From NCBI GenBank assembly GCA_958295945.1, contig OY282386.1:1-64000 (forward strand): 64,000 bases of DNA. The letters run 5' to 3'. The position numbers and the translations under genes are program-made. Within the stretch, counting starts at the first letter, position 1, and each line of letters starts with the position of its first letter. The notes beneath the pieces are model-generated. The model worked only from the letters and a program-made list of their open reading frames with translations, did not search any database and was not told the DNA's origin. Source of the DNA: Candidatus Poribacteria bacterium (GTDB lineage Bacteria > Poribacteria > WGA-4E > WGA-3G). Positions 27,443 to 36,562 of this stretch are shown here, one piece after another.

Positions 27443-29239
27443 TTATTTACGAATTTCAGCCATGACTTCTAAATTCGGATTATGTTCACGCAGACGTTGA
27501 ATTGGTGTCATATCCTGAATTGGGTTGTCATAGATTTGTATATGGTATAAACGTTTAAAGTTCTCAACGGTGCTTATGTCCTTAATTTTATTATCTCCAA
27601 AAGATAAAGATCCTAGATTTGTCAATCCTACTAACGGTGCAATATCTATGATTTGATTTCTGTTAAGTGTTAGACGTGATAGTTGTATTAATTGCTTGAG
27701 GGGTTGCAGGTCATCAATTTTGTTATCGTTTAATTCTAAACGAGTAAGTGCTGTTAATCCTGCAAGTGGTGTGATGTCAGTGATTTGATTTTTGTCTAAT
27801 AATAATTCTGTTAGTTGTGTTAATTCCTTCAACGGTTGAATGTCATTAATTCTGTTATCATACAGATCTAAACGGGTAAGTTCTGTTAGTTCAGCAAGCG
27901 GCGAAATGTCAGTGATTTGATTATCGAGAAGGGATAAAATCTCTAATTTTGTTAATCCAATAAGCGGAGTAATATTGGTAATTCGGTTGCCACCAAGTGT
28001 TAAATACCATAGTCTCTTCATTCCAATAAGCGGTTCTATGTCCGAAATTTGGTTGCTCCATATATTCAGAATATCAAGATTTAACAGTTCACTAAGTGGT
28101 GTAAGATCAGTTATGTGATTTGCCCCAAGCGAAAGACTATTGAGACTTTTTAACTCAGCAAGTGGAGAGATGTCACTTATATTATTGATTGATAAATATA
28201 ATTCATAGAGATTTGTCATTTTAGATAGCGGTGAAAGATCGCTTATTTCATTGCTATCAAGTTTTAATTGTACAAGCTGCGTCATTTCTTTGAGAGGACC
28301 AATATCTCTAATCTGATTCTCTCCAAGATCTAAATTCGTAAGTTTTGGGAGTTTCTTAAGAGTCGTAAGGAGAGAGGGAAGGTCTCTGATATTGTTCTGC
28401 TCAAGGCTCAGCATTCCTAAATTCGTTAATTCTGTGAGAGGTGTAGTATCTCTAATCTGATTATCTCCGAGGTCTAACCGTGTAAGTTCTTTTAATTCTG
28501 TGAGTGGTGTGATGTCGGTAATTTTATTACTTAGGAGTGATAAATTCGTGAGTTGTTTCAACTCAGAGAGTGGCGTGATGTTGATGATATTGTCATTATA
28601 ACTCAACCGCAAATCTGTAAGTTGTGTCAAATCTGAAAGCGGTGTAAGATCTGTTATTTTGTTATTACTTAAGTCTAAATCTGTAAGTTGTGTCAAATTT
28701 GCGAGCGGAGCGATATCAGTAATTTCATTCATAGACAGATGCAAACGATTGAGATTCTCTAATTCTGATAACGGTGTCAAGTCGTTAACTCGGGTATTAT
28801 GTAAGTCTAAATCGACAAGTTGTATCAATTCACTAATTTGAGTTAGGTCATTAAACCGATTATAACCTAACGATAGTTTTGTAAGTTGTTTTAGGTTAGA
28901 AAGTGGTGTTAGGTCTTTAATCTGATTGCGATCTAGGTCTAACACCTGAAGTTGTGTTAATCCTACAAGCGGTGTGATGTCAACTATTTGATTTGCGGGG
29001 ATCTGCAAACTCGTTAAACCTGTCATTTTTTCTATTCCTGTTAGATCGGTTATTTTTACTCTTGAGAATCCGAAGTGTTTTATTGAAATCAGATCCTTTT
29101 CACGGATGGGGGCATTTTCTTCCAAATTGAGTTTCATTCGTATCGTTGCAGCTAAGTTTGGGTCGGGGATTTCCACGGGTTCAGATGAACAGCTGACGAA
29201 TACGATGAGAAGCAAAAGAATTATGAAAGTATGTTTCAT
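27443..29239 (-). CDS. SDS22-type leucine-rich repeat lipoprotein, 598 residues
   Basis: This is the middle member of the tandem. The N-terminus has a lipobox (VSCS), the cap phrase PDPNLAATIRMKLNLEENAPI and then about 23 repeats of 22 residues; long runs of near-identical codons at the repeat ends favour expansion by slippage or recombination. Extra residues at NNIRDLPSLLTTLKKLPKL interrupt the 22-residue register once. The last repeats end in a capping segment NPIQDMTPIQRLREHNPNL, shared with both neighbours. Confidence 0.9.
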   Translation of the reverse strand: MKHTFIILLLLIVFVSCSSEPVEIPDPNLAATIRMKLNLEENAPIREKDLISIKHFGFSRVKITDLTGIEKMTGLTSLQIPANQIVDITPLVGLTQLQVLDLDRNQIKDLTPLSNLKQLTKLSLGYNRFNDLTQISELIQLVDLDLHNTRVNDLTPLSELENLNRLHLSMNEITDIAPLANLTQLTDLDLSNNKITDLTPLSDLTQLTDLRLSYNDNIINITPLSELKQLTNLSLLSNKITDITPLTELKELTRLDLGDNQIRDTTPLTELTNLGMLSLEQNNIRDLPSLLTTLKKLPKLTNLDLGENQIRDIGPLKEMTQLVQLKLDSNEISDLSPLSKMTNLYELYLSINNISDISPLAELKSLNSLSLGANHITDLTPLSELLNLDILNIWSNQISDIEPLIGMKRLWYLTLGGNRITNITPLIGLTKLEILSLLDNQITDISPLAELTELTRLDLYDNRINDIQPLKELTQLTELLLDKNQITDITPLAGLTALTRLELNDNKIDDLQPLKQLIQLSRLTLNRNQIIDIAPLVGLTNLGSLSFGDNKIKDISTVENFKRLYHIQIYDNPIQDMTPIQRLREHNPNLEVMAEIRK

Positions 29240-29266
29240 AGTGATCTGTTCCTTTCAATGAAATGT

Positions 29267-31864
29267 TTACGGATCAACTTTGATGTCAACGGATAAATCC
29301 GGTAACTCCTTGCGCAGCCTGCGAATTGGCGAAAGATTCTGAATTGGATTGTCCTTAATATGCAGAACTCTTAACTGCTTAAAGTTTTCAACGGTGCTGA
29401 TGTCTCGGATTTGGTTGTTTGCCATATATAACAATTCTAGTTTTGTCATTCCAGCGAGGGGAGTTATGTCTCGGATTTGATTCTTACCAAGTGATAAGCT
29501 TGTGAGTTGTGTAATCTTTGTCAGTAGAGATACATCCTGTATTTGATTATCGTTTAACTCTAAATTGGTTAGATACCTCATTTTAGGTAATACTGTGCCA
29601 AGTTGTGTAATACTCTTAATTTGATTACTTGATAAAGATAGACGTTCCAGTTTGGTCAATCTGCTAAGAGGTGTTAGCTCATCTACTAACCGTCCATTTG
29701 ATAATGATAGACTTCTCAATCGTGATAATTGTCCAAGTGCTGTCAGATCCTCAATCGGACACTCACGAATTGATAAATCCGTAAGATGCTTCAACTCTGA
29801 TAGTGAAGTGATATCCCTAACTTGTGCCTCGCTAATATATAATGAATTCAGATGTATCAATTCTCCAAGGGGTGTGATGTCGCCAATCTGATTATTAAAC
29901 AGTGATAAACTCGTCAGGTGTTTTAAATCACCGAGAGGAGTTATGTCGCTAATTGGATTATCTTTGATACGAAGGGATTCCAACAATTTCAACTTTGAAA
30001 GAGGTGTAAGGTCACTAATTTTATTCTGTTCAATGGTTAAGTTCCTTAGGTATTTCAATTCTGAGAGAGGGGTTAAATCACTAATATGGTTTTCTGCAAT
30101 AAATAACTCCATTAAACTCTTTATACTTGCGAGTGGGGTTATGTCTGAAAGAGTTCCACGACTAAGTGCTAAGGTATTAAGTTGGGGCAACTCTTTTAGC
30201 GGTGTAATGTCGTTGATATCGTTATGGATGCTTTCATCAAAAACGTGAACTTCCCTGAAACGCAAACTTGCTAAGTTCTTCAACCCGGCAAGTGGACTGA
30301 TGTCCCGTATCTGATTAGCACCGAGTGATAATATTCTCAGATTTATTAGACCCGCAAGTGGGGTTAGATCGCTAATTTGGTTTCCTGCCAGAAATAAGAA
30401 TTTCAACTGTGTTAGACCTGCAAGTGGGGTTAGATCGCTAATTTCTCCGTTAGACAAATATAGAGATTCAAGTTTGGTCAATTCTTTAATTGGAGAAATA
30501 TCTTTGATCTGATGCTCAACGAAAGCTAACTGCACTAAATTAGTTGCCTTTTCCAATCCTGTTAGATCGGTTACATCTGTTACGTACTCTAGAACTCCTA
30601 ACGAGTTGAGTTTCTCTTGCGTAATAGGGTCTGTTGGACTTAAACCGAGTGCCTTACGCACTGCAGCGGCTAAGTTCGGATCTGCCATTATTACATGATG
30701 TGAGGTAGGAGATGGTTCTTGGATGGGTTTTTCTTCCAAAGACGAACTTGTCTGTTTATCACTGAACTTTTGTCTCTGAGTCTGTTCGATAGATTCAACA
30801 AGTGTCATATCATAAACTGGATTACCTCCTACTTCTAAGTCCCTCAACTGGGGTAAGTCATTTAAAGGTGTTATATCTGTGATTTCGTTATCTCTTAATT
30901 GCAATCGTGTCAGATTAGTCAATCTTTTAAGAGGGGTTACGTCTTTGATGTAATTGTCATTTAAGTGTAGATACTTTAGTTCTGACAAGGCACTAATGGG
31001 AGTGAGGTCACTAATCTCATTTTGGTTAAGGCTTAAGTTTGTTAGGTCAGATTTATCAGCAAGCGGAGTGAGATCATTTATTTCATTGCTGGTCAGGTGC
31101 AATTCCCTTAATTTTGATAAATTAGTGAGAGGAGAAATATCTTTGATTTCGTTATAGTCCAGATGTAATTCGGAGAGTTGCGTCTGGTTCGTAAGAGGCA
31201 TAATGTCAGTAATTTCATTGTTGGATAGAAGTAAGTTCTTCAGATTTGTCTTGTTTTCAAGTCCAGATAGGTCCGAAATTTTGTTATACCTTAAACGTAA
31301 CGTCATGAGTTGGGTCAAATCATAAAGTGGTGCAGTATCAGTAATTTCGTTGTTCTCAAGAAATAACGTCCTCATATTAATCAGATGAGCAAGCGGTGTG
31401 ATATCAGTAATACGATTCATGTTAAGATCTAATAAATTTAGCTTTTTTAGGTTGCTCAGAAATGAAATATCCCTTATGTTGTTATTACTAAGTCTTAATT
31501 TCTCAAGTTTCTTGAATTTTGAGATAGTAGAAAAATCAGTAATTGGATTGGATGAAAGATCTATGGAATCCAATTTGTTTAATTTTTCAAGTGGTGTGAG
31601 ATCCAAAATTTGATGTCCACTCAGATACAAAAGTGTCAATCCTTTTGCTTTTTCTAAACCTTTTAGGTCTTTTATCTTTTTCCCTGAAACTATCAGAATT
31701 GTAAGTTCTTTTAGTTGATTATCCATAATAGGTTCATCAGGGGATAAACTTAATTCTTCGCGTACAGCAGCGGCTAAATTCGGGTCGGGGAACTCCACGG
31801 GTTCTGGTGGGGAACAACTCGCAAATACGATGAGAAGTACAAGAATCGGGAATATATGTTTCAT
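29267..31864 (-). CDS. SDS22-type leucine-rich repeat lipoprotein with two cap-LRR units, 865 residues
   Basis: This is the first and largest of the tandem. A lipobox (FASCS) is followed by a cap (PDPNLAAAVREELSLSPDEPI), LRRs to about residue 365, then a polar linker. A second complete cap at residue 393 (ADPNLAAAVRKALGLSPTDPI) and about 19 more LRRs follow. The repeat of the cap shows the gene arose by fusion of two ancestral LRR genes; the second unit even keeps a Met where the cap begins. It should form two rigid arcs joined by a hinge. Ligands are unknown. Confidence 0.9.
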   Translation of the reverse strand: MKHIFPILVLLIVFASCSPPEPVEFPDPNLAAAVREELSLSPDEPIMDNQLKELTILIVSGKKIKDLKGLEKAKGLTLLYLSGHQILDLTPLEKLNKLDSIDLSSNPITDFSTISKFKKLEKLRLSNNNIRDISFLSNLKKLNLLDLNMNRITDITPLAHLINMRTLFLENNEITDTAPLYDLTQLMTLRLRYNKISDLSGLENKTNLKNLLLSNNEITDIMPLTNQTQLSELHLDYNEIKDISPLTNLSKLRELHLTSNEINDLTPLADKSDLTNLSLNQNEISDLTPISALSELKYLHLNDNYIKDVTPLKRLTNLTRLQLRDNEITDITPLNDLPQLRDLEVGGNPVYDMTLVESIEQTQRQKFSDKQTSSSLEEKPIQEPSPTSHHVIMADPNLAAAVRKALGLSPTDPITQEKLNSLGVLEYVTDVTDLTGLEKATNLVQLAFVEHQIKDISPIKELTKLESLYLSNGEISDLTPLAGLTQLKFLFLAGNQISDLTPLAGLINLRILSLGANQIRDISPLAGLKNLASLRFREVHVFDESIHNDINDITPLKELPQLNTLALSRGTLSDITPLASIKSLMELFIAENHISDLTPLSELKYLRNLTIEQNKISDLTPLSKLKLLESLRIKDNPISDITPLGDLKHLTSLSLFNNQIGDITPLGELIHLNSLYISEAQVRDITSLSELKHLTDLSIRECPIEDLTALGQLSRLRSLSLSNGRLVDELTPLSRLTKLERLSLSSNQIKSITQLGTVLPKMRYLTNLELNDNQIQDVSLLTKITQLTSLSLGKNQIRDITPLAGMTKLELLYMANNQIRDISTVENFKQLRVLHIKDNPIQNLSPIRRLRKELPDLSVDIKVDP

Positions 31865-31943
31865 GGGAATTATTGCTCCATCAAATTAGACTAATTGTAT
31901 TATAGCAGCATATAGATTTGTAAACTATACAATATGAATGTCA

Positions 31944-32072
31944 GGGTGTGTAAAGATTTTAGCACTAACTTCTCACCAACCATTGTAGGGCGGGGTCTCT
32001 GCGCCCCGCCATGTTTCATCGCCACCATTTGCGAGGCACGGAGTCCTCGTGCTACAATGGAGAACCGCGATA
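31944..32072. repeat. GTGTGTAAAG-type MITE, partial copy A
   Basis: It begins with the terminal repeat GGGTGTGTAAAG (31944-31955) and shares the following TTTTAGCACTAACTTCTCACC with the copy at 37718. A GC-rich palindrome of the form TGTAGGGCGGGG..CCCCGCC follows at 31984-32010. The right terminal repeat is missing, so the copy is truncated. It lies just upstream of the promoter of the MNT-HEPN gene. Confidence 0.75.
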
Positions 32073-32093
32073 ACCACCTCTCGCATTCCCGTA

Positions 32094-32123
32094 TTGACAT
32101 CTGTTATGCTTCCATGCTATACT
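32094..32123 (+). promoter_or_regulatory. sigma70-type promoter for the MNT-HEPN gene
   Basis: TTGACA at 32094-32099 and TATACT at 32118-32123 are separated by 18 bp and end 20 bp before the start codon; AAGGAG follows at 32131-32136. Confidence 0.75.
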
Positions 32124-32143
32124 TGCCAATAAGGAGAAAGGTC

Positions 32144-32896
32144 ATGATTACGCAAGATGACATTCAAGCAACCTGTGACGATATAGTTCGTGAATTCTCA
32201 CCGCTTCAAGTTATTCTATTTGGTTCCCACGCCTACGGCACGCCAAAAGAAGACTCAGATGTTGATTTGTTGGTTGTGATGGATATCTCAGAATCGGAGA
32301 CAACCAAGCAAGCTGCAGAGATATGGCAACGTATCCCACGTCGCTTTAGCATGGATTTGCTCGTGCGGACACCAGATGAGATCGCTTATAGAATCTCACA
32401 CAACGATTGGTTTCTTCGTGAGATCACAGAAAGAGGTAAAGTGCTTTATGGAAATATTAGCTTTGTCAGCAAATCTTTCAAAAAGAAAGAGGAGGGTATG
32501 AATCCATTAACACTTGAGTGGGGGCAGAAAGCCGAAAGAGATTATAATGCCATAGGATTGCATCAACAGGCATCATCACCAGATTATGATCATATCTGTT
32601 TCCACGCACAACAGTGTATAGAGAAGTATTTAAAGGCATGGTTACAAGAGACAAACATTCCGTTACCAAGATCACATGATTTGTTAGCATTATTAGGTCT
32701 GATTCTTCCTACTATTCCAGATTGGAATATTTGGCAAACAGATTTTTCTACTATTGCTCCTTATGCTGTGGAATTTCGTTATCCCGGTAAATCTGCTACT
32801 TCGGGAAATGCTGAACATGCAGTAAAAACTTGTAACATAGTTCGTCAAGAAGTGAGAGAAGCATTGAAACTACCACCAAATCAAACAGAAGGATAG
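32144..32896 (+). CDS. fused MNT nucleotidyltransferase-HEPN domain protein
   Basis: The start at 32144 has AAGGAG upstream. The 250-residue protein joins a minimal nucleotidyltransferase (1 to about 105; GSHAYGTPKEDSDVDLLVV with GS and DVD metal residues) to a HEPN domain (about 119-245; FHAQQCIEKYLKAWL and the PRSHD motif). In most genomes these are two adjacent genes forming the MntA-HepT toxin-antitoxin system, where MNT adds AMP to the HEPN RNase. An internal ATG at 32498 with GAGGAGGG just upstream marks the domain border, so a free HEPN protein might also be made. The next gene (PhyH) follows after 8 bp. Confidence 0.88.
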   Translation: MITQDDIQATCDDIVREFSPLQVILFGSHAYGTPKEDSDVDLLVVMDISESETTKQAAEIWQRIPRRFSMDLLVRTPDEIAYRISHNDWFLREITERGKVLYGNISFVSKSFKKKEEGMNPLTLEWGQKAERDYNAIGLHQQASSPDYDHICFHAQQCIEKYLKAWLQETNIPLPRSHDLLALLGLILPTIPDWNIWQTDFSTIAPYAVEFRYPGKSATSGNAEHAVKTCNIVRQEVREALKLPPNQTEG

Positions 32897-32904
32897 GTCT
32901 GACC

Positions 32905-33720
32905 GTGAGTCCAGGAACAACAATCAACATTCCTAAGTTAGAAATATCAGCACAGGAACGTGCTGATAACAAACCTACAGCAGAGAGCATAGATGCTGCT
33001 GCACGCCTTTTACGTGAGACAGGATTAGTTGTGATTGAAAGTGTTCTTCCTCATGAGTGGATAGAAACGGTCAACACCGCGATGCAAGCAGTGCTTGATA
33101 TGGGACAGGAAGTCCACAACGACACACACCCGATGTTTGAGATGCCGTTCATGAACCCGCTGATAATTGACAATCCTTATGCAATGCCGATAATGAAAGC
33201 GGTCATGGGAGAGAAGATATTTGCATATTTGCCCTACGGATGCAATTCAACTGCCCCGGGTTCTGATATACAATGGATACATAGAGATTCCGGTCAACTC
33301 TTTCCTGAGTTACCGTTTGCACTGCCAGTCTCATCAATAGTCGTTAACATTCCATTGGTTGATTTTACGGTGGAAAACGGCGCAACGGAAGTGTGGCCCG
33401 GATCACATCTCATCATTGATGACGAAGCAGTTCGCAATTCACCCTACAACGTATGTGAAGAAGAACGGGCTGCCCAACTCCCTTCCTTTCAGTTGGTCAT
33501 GCCAGCAGGTTCCATAGTAGTTCGAGATATGCGGTGTTGGCATCGCGCAATGCCGAACCGCACACAAACGCGCCGACACATGCTCGCGTTGGTCTATTTT
33601 CGCAGATTTCACCATGCACCTGATGCACCGAATATATTCAACGCACGTGTGCCAGAAGAAATATGGACAAACCTATCCGAAGACGCACAAGAAGTATATC
33701 GTTTTCAGACACATGATTAG
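32905..33720 (+). CDS. phytanoyl-CoA dioxygenase (PhyH) family oxygenase, 1
   Basis: This 271-residue protein starts with GTG at 32905 after AAGGATAGG. The 2-oxoglutarate/Fe(II) site is visible as HRD in QWIHRDSG and a distal His in MRCWHRAMPN, with the co-substrate-binding RRHM. Members hydroxylate small molecules; the substrate is not known, and PhyH genes are strikingly abundant in Poribacteria. It is followed after 9 bp by a propeller-type protein, suggesting a joint catabolic unit. Confidence 0.9.
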   Translation: MSPGTTINIPKLEISAQERADNKPTAESIDAAARLLRETGLVVIESVLPHEWIETVNTAMQAVLDMGQEVHNDTHPMFEMPFMNPLIIDNPYAMPIMKAVMGEKIFAYLPYGCNSTAPGSDIQWIHRDSGQLFPELPFALPVSSIVVNIPLVDFTVENGATEVWPGSHLIIDDEAVRNSPYNVCEEERAAQLPSFQLVMPAGSIVVRDMRCWHRAMPNRTQTRRHMLALVYFRRFHHAPDAPNIFNARVPEEIWTNLSEDAQEVYRFQTHD

Positions 33721-33729
33721 GAGACATAT

Positions 33730-34626
33730 ATGAAACGGACACTACTAATTCATCCAGATATGTCCGACATTGAGAGAGAACACGGTTTCTCAAATATCAA
33801 CGGGCCATCGCTAATTCGCGTGCCAGATTGGGTTGAAAACTCTTTGGGTAAATACTACCTCTATTTCGCACACCATCGCGGTTCCTATATCCGTTTAGCT
33901 TACGCTGATGAGATTGAGGGACCTTATACCGTTCATCGTACCGGTACATTGCATCGTGATAAAACCGTTTTTAAGGGCTGCGACCACATCGCATCGCCTG
34001 ATGTACACATTGACGAAGAAGACAAACGTATCATCATGTATTTTCACGGTAATTATCGTGGTGGACAGGCAACCTGTTGGGCAACATCTGAAAATGGCAT
34101 TGATTTCACTGCAACAGAGACATTAGAAAAACAGCAAGGACCTTATTTTAAAGTGTTTTGGTGGAATGGTTTGCCTTATGCAACAAATCACAACATGCTG
34201 AACCGTGGCAAAACAGCGGAATGGACGACTGTATTTGAAAGAAGAAACGCGCCCCTCTTTCCCGGTCAACAGGGTAAAGGTAGAGATGGCACACCGCGCC
34301 ACACCGCAAACCATCTTGTTGGAGATACGTTGACGGTCTATTATTCACTATATGGGGACACACCAGAAAGGATATTGAAAAGCACGGTGCAACTGACAGA
34401 AGATTGGAACGAGTGGCACGCCTCCCCATCAATGGAGGTTATCGCGCCAAAGTACGATTATGAAGGAGTGAATATACCGATTGTTCCATCAACAAACGGT
34501 CTTGACCGAGAGATGGTCCATCAACTTCGCGACCCAGATATCTATTGTGAGGGTGAAGATACATGGCTGCTCTATTCTGTGGCGGGTGAACAAGGAATTG
34601 GGATTACAAAACTTCCATCTGAATAA
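33730..34626 (+). CDS. five-bladed beta-propeller protein, GH43-like
   Basis: This 298-residue protein has the repeated blade signature of glycosyl hydrolase clan F/GH43-type propellers: YYLYFAHHRGSYIRLAYADEIEGPY, HIASPDVHIDEEDKRIIMYFHG, and LRDPDIYCEGEDTWLLYSVAG. Asp residues in the SPDV and RDPD blades are in the positions used for acid/base catalysis or substrate orientation, but activity is not certain. No signal peptide is seen, so it is cytoplasmic. It is likely coupled to the PhyH gene 9 bp upstream. Confidence 0.8.
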   Translation: MKRTLLIHPDMSDIEREHGFSNINGPSLIRVPDWVENSLGKYYLYFAHHRGSYIRLAYADEIEGPYTVHRTGTLHRDKTVFKGCDHIASPDVHIDEEDKRIIMYFHGNYRGGQATCWATSENGIDFTATETLEKQQGPYFKVFWWNGLPYATNHNMLNRGKTAEWTTVFERRNAPLFPGQQGKGRDGTPRHTANHLVGDTLTVYYSLYGDTPERILKSTVQLTEDWNEWHASPSMEVIAPKYDYEGVNIPIVPSTNGLDREMVHQLRDPDIYCEGEDTWLLYSVAGEQGIGITKLPSE

Positions 34627-34630
34627 GACG

Positions 34631-35203
34631 TTATTCTAATTCAACAAATCTATAGATCAATCGCAGAGGAAGTTCAGCATCAACAGATACAAGAGGCAGT
34701 ACATCCTCACGTATAGTCAATTCATTAGATTGCCACAAGTTAACTTGGCGAAAATAGTGTTCAACCCGAATCTGATCTTGTGAAATTAGAATGTATTCTT
34801 GTAAAGATTTCAGTTGTTGATAGCGGGTAAATTTTACACCTCTATCGTACTTTTCAGTTGATGGTGAAAGCACTTCTACCACGACTATAGGATTAAGTAG
34901 TGTGTCAAATTCGCTGTCTTCAAAGCGGGGTTTTTCACAAACAACAGAAACATCTGGATAGAAATAGGAGTCTCCTGCATTTATTCCAACGCGCATATCA
35001 CTGCCGTAGACCCTACAACCTCGATCAGCTAATTGGTTATACAGACCGTTTACAGTATTCACTGTAATTAGATTATGTTCATTACTCGCACCGGACATTG
35101 CAACAATATCGCCGCTTAAGTATTCGCTTTTAAGAGTTGCCTTCCGTTCAGCAACAATGTATTCTTTCGGTGTTAGTAAAGTTTGTGCAGCAAGTGATGA
35201 CAT
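34631..35203 (-). CDS. Uma2 family endonuclease-like protein, copy 3
   Basis: This 190-residue member has the same fold residues as the pair at 21.2 kb: YFYPDVSVVCEKP and [21 protein letters not shown]. It is more diverged than those two from each other and so is an older paralogue. It converges on the propeller gene with a 4-bp gap between stops. Target and role are unknown. Confidence 0.87.
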   Translation of the reverse strand: MSSLAAQTLLTPKEYIVAERKATLKSEYLSGDIVAMSGASNEHNLITVNTVNGLYNQLADRGCRVYGSDMRVGINAGDSYFYPDVSVVCEKPRFEDSEFDTLLNPIVVVEVLSPSTEKYDRGVKFTRYQQLKSLQEYILISQDQIRVEHYFRQVNLWQSNELTIREDVLPLVSVDAELPLRLIYRFVELE

Positions 35204-35332
35204 GAGTACTTCCTATGTTATGTGAATATATATATTCTGAATGTTTGTTATGTTTGCAAAAAACCAATTCTGGAATTTATTAATTGAAGAATATCATAAT
35301 TTTTAATGGATTTCAACACAGTTTCTAATATA

Positions 35333-36487
35333 CTATTCACTTGACAAGGCACGCAACCGATTGACTGTCTTTACAACTTCATCAGCAACGATATCAACTT
35401 CATCCATTGTATTGAAACGTCCTAAACCGAAACGAACAGCAGTAACTGCCAATTCATTCGGAACACCCATGGCAACTAACACGTGTGATGCAGTTACGGA
35501 TCCGGAATCGCATGCTGAACCTGTGGATACAGCAACACACTTAAGTCCTGCCAAGAGGGCATGACTTTGCACACCAGCAAAACATAGGTTTAGGTTGCCT
35601 AACAAACGATTTTCAGGATGACCGTTGAGATGGATATCTGCCAACTGAGATGCTAATCTTTGGTGAAGGGCATCCCGCAATGGTCCAACCGACTTTTCTT
35701 CAGTTTTCAGTTCCATTGCAGCTTGACATGCATCACACGCTGCACCCAAACCAACTATCCCCGCAACATTGAGTGTTCCCGGTCGGATACCTGCCTCCTG
35801 ACCTCCACCATAGAAAAGCGGATCCAAACGTGTCCCTTCACGAACATAAAGGGCGCCGATGCCTTTAGGACCATAAATCTTATGTGCAGTGATGGATGCC
35901 ATATCAAGACCCAACACATCCATATTTGACTCAAGCTTACCGATACCTTGCACCGCATCTGAGTGAAATACCACACCGTGCTTTGCAGCAATATCAGCAA
36001 TGTCTCGAATTGGGCTGATTGTTCCTACTTCATTGTTGGCATACATGAAACTCATCAGAATTGTTGTCGGTGTGATAGCAGCTGCCACGTCATCAGGATT
36101 GACTATACCGTATCTGTCAACAGGTAGATATGTGGTCTCAAAACCTTCCTTATCCAAGGCATGACAGGTATCAAGGACAGCATGATGCTCTGCCGTGCTT
36201 GTGATGATGTGATTTCCTTTATCTTTATAGGTATAAGCAGCACCTCTAATCGCAAGATTGTCTGATTCAGTCGCGCCACTTGTAAACACTATTTCTTCTG
36301 GTGAACAACCCAGCAGCTTTGCAACTTGATGACGTGCCTTATCCACCGCATCTTTAGCAGCACCACCGAATGGATGTGTACTGGCAGCATTGCCGAAGTG
36401 TGTTGTTAAAAAGGGCAGCATCGCATCAAACACTTCAGGGGCAATTGGTGTTGTCGCATGGTTATCCAGGTAGATTATGTCATTCAT
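35333..36487 (-). CDS. cysteine desulfurase, NifS/IscS family
   Basis: The start MNDIIYLDNHATT at 36487 has AGGAAC upstream. The 384-residue PLP enzyme takes sulfur from cysteine to make a protein persulfide. Key residues are His101 in the STAEHHAV block, cofactor Lys203 in TAHKIYGPKG, and the persulfide Cys326 in STGSACDSG, close to the IscS loop SSGSAC. The long catalytic loop fits the class I type. It stands alone here, with no IscU or SufU scaffold; it might supply sulfur for the MoaD-like and ThiO pathways or Fe-S clusters. In-frame ATG 36532 is less likely. Confidence 0.93.
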   Translation of the reverse strand: MNDIIYLDNHATTPIAPEVFDAMLPFLTTHFGNAASTHPFGGAAKDAVDKARHQVAKLLGCSPEEIVFTSGATESDNLAIRGAAYTYKDKGNHIITSTAEHHAVLDTCHALDKEGFETTYLPVDRYGIVNPDDVAAAITPTTILMSFMYANNEVGTISPIRDIADIAAKHGVVFHSDAVQGIGKLESNMDVLGLDMASITAHKIYGPKGIGALYVREGTRLDPLFYGGGQEAGIRPGTLNVAGIVGLGAACDACQAAMELKTEEKSVGPLRDALHQRLASQLADIHLNGHPENRLLGNLNLCFAGVQSHALLAGLKCVAVSTGSACDSGSVTASHVLVAMGVPNELAVTAVRFGLGRFNTMDEVDIVADEVVKTVNRLRALSSE

Positions 36488-36562
36488 ACGGAATGTTCCT
36501 TTATTAAAAGGCACACAGTCAATCCTTGTCAAATACTACATAACTAAGTATATCTATAATGT

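Noticed and set aside
31934-32143. Longer MNT-HEPN reading frame from 31934
   Set aside because: The extra 70 residues are translated MITE and promoter sequence; AAGGAG supports the ATG at 32144.
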